NCBI GenBank assembly: GCA_964565665.1
Contig: CAZMFZ010000063.1
Location: 1-20,989 of the forward strand
Source of the DNA: CAZMFZ01 sp964565665
Lineage (GTDB): Bacteria > Bacteroidota > Bacteroidia > Cytophagales > UBA9547
DNA length: 20,989 nucleotides
Direction: 5' to 3'
Shown here: positions 20,220 through 20,989 of the stretch, in pieces
Position numbering within the stretch: position 1 is the first letter of the stretch
How the letters are laid out: every line of letters starts with the position of its first letter
The notes under the pieces: generated by a model
Seen by the model: the letters and a program-made list of their open reading frames with translations, nothing else
Databases searched by the model: none
What the model was told of the DNA's origin: nothing
Position numbers and translations under genes: made by a program

Positions 20220-20989
20220 TTAGTAGGTTTCCCTAATTAATATATACCCTCCTGCATTTAAATCATTTAAAATATTGGTGTTATCCACTTGTATCTCTCC
20301 TGCTGAACCCACTACTTTCAGATAAATTCTAATGTTCAGGGCTGTTCCAGGGGTGATGTTGGGATAGTATCCTTTTATAAATAGAGGAAAATAACTGCCT
20401 CTGCCACTTTCAGAGTACCAACTGGTACCTCCCCAGGTGGGAGCCTGACCTGCTACATCAACCCTAAAAGAGGCAACGCCTTCTTTTTTAATATCTTTCA
20501 AATAAGAAGGAGCAAAAAGTTCTACTTCAATAATGGTGAATGGGTTTTGCTTTACGGTTGATGGCAAACTGAAATTATAAATAAGTAGATCTCCATCACT
20601 TTCATTATAGGTGCCCGAGCCTAGCAAATCGCTTCCAAAATTGGTAACAACACCCAGAATGGTAGATACTCTGCCATTGGCAAAACTTCCTGGAGTTCCA
20701 CCGCCAGTGCCAGCCACTGTGAAATTCGGAAAGCTGCCTGTTATTGTTGTTCCAGCACCTGCAGTGATATTTACCTGTGGCACAGAGACTGCGAAATTCG
20801 GGTAGCTTCCAGAAATGTTTGCGGCCCCACTTCCTGTTAAGGTTAATATTTGATCAGGTTTAGCATTTGAAATGGTATTTCCTCCTGTAATCAGAATGCC
20901 TGATCCTCCAGCAATTGTATTTTGTTTATTACTAAAAGTGTTCCAATCTGCGGGACTGAGCAAACCAAAAGAAGTGCCGCTGGCCGTTG
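20220..20989 (-). CDS. Tail-fibre-like / structural surface protein (partial, 5' end outside window)
   Basis: The frame is open to the window edge, so the N-terminus is missing; at least 255 residues are visible. The first part reads TASGTSFGLLSPADWNTFSN, a motif that recurs in Bacteroidota and phage tail-fibre-like proteins (GLLxxADWNTFxxKQ). It is followed by short Gly/Thr/Ser-rich repeats with similar units (GSGAANISGSYPNFAV and GAGTTITGSFPNFTV), then GGGTPGSF and a globular C-terminal domain (~95-255). A TTG at 20963 is not a start but an internal Leu. The gene opens the visible operon and abuts the T9SS gene. An adhesive fibre or collar role is inferred; it is probably chromosomal rather than phage because of its neighbours. 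Confidence 0.7.
   Translation of the reverse strand, partial: TASGTSFGLLSPADWNTFSNKQNTIAGGSGILITGGNTISNAKPDQILTLTGSGAANISGSYPNFAVSVPQVNITAGAGTTITGSFPNFTVAGTGGGTPGSFANGRVSTILGVVTNFGSDLLGSGTYNESDGDLLIYNFSLPSTVKQNPFTIIEVELFAPSYLKDIKKEGVASFRVDVAGQAPTWGGTSWYSESGRGSYFPLFIKGYYPNITPGTALNIRIYLKVVGSAGEIQVDNTNILNDLNAGGYILIRETY

Overview
The window looks like a draft chromosomal contig from a Bacteroidota bacterium. The reasons are AT-rich DNA, several proteins ending in type IX secretion (T9SS) C-terminal sorting domains (YPNP motif followed by GIY/GVY), a TAnnTTTG-type -7 promoter box, and few recognisable Shine-Dalgarno sites. A 10-base run of N at 14828-14837 marks an unfinished assembly join. I recognise no tRNA, rRNA or CRISPR array.

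Region 1 (1-5098, all minus strand) is a compact sulfur-trafficking cluster. A Crp/Fnr-type regulator (5098-4478) is followed by two transcription units. The first holds a DUF2892-type membrane protein and a half-size TauE/SafE (TSUP) exporter. The second is a very tight operon of eight genes: an ETHE1-like metallo-beta-lactamase fused to two rhodanese domains, a small DUF6132-like membrane protein, an HMA metal-binding protein, a rhodanese without an ATG start, a second small rhodanese, another small Cys-rich membrane protein, a thioredoxin, and a secreted rhodanese-thioredoxin fusion. Both units have the same 19-bp motif, GTGTAACAAAAGTAGCTGT, 50-62 bp upstream of their first start codons; it is the best candidate operator for the adjacent Crp/Fnr protein. 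The likely combined job is sensing, oxidising, relaying and exporting sulfane sulfur or sulfite, both in the cytoplasm and in the envelope.

Region 2 (5099-8561) holds a truncated IS3-type transposase remnant with decayed DNA, an unknown multi-pass membrane protein (5771-6652, plus), a YihY/BrkB-family membrane protein (7637-6705, minus), and about 920 bp of very AT-rich non-coding DNA with short repeats and one long imperfect hairpin.

Region 3 (8562-14949, plus) holds two large exported proteins. One is a surface protein with an F5/8 type C (discoidin) domain and a T9SS sorting domain. The other is a Tat-signal protein with glycoside-hydrolase-like TIM-barrel features, whose true C-terminus lies beyond the assembly gap. 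Between them are 1.3 kb of gene debris: a decayed T9SS C-terminal domain, a possible beta-barrel tail, a small ORF, and a strong terminator.

Region 4 (15099-16666, minus) holds a hotdog acyl-CoA thioesterase, a TerB-like small protein, and a second, decayed copy of a ~110-bp repeat also present at 11152-11264. The two direct copies bracket about 5.2 kb.

Region 5 (16667-20989, minus) is a four-gene surface-protein operon: a partial tail-fibre-like protein that runs off the window edge, a T9SS sorting-domain protein, a lipoprotein, and an outer-membrane beta-barrel with a C-terminal SPOR domain. The genes abut or overlap, suggesting that the products form one envelope structure.
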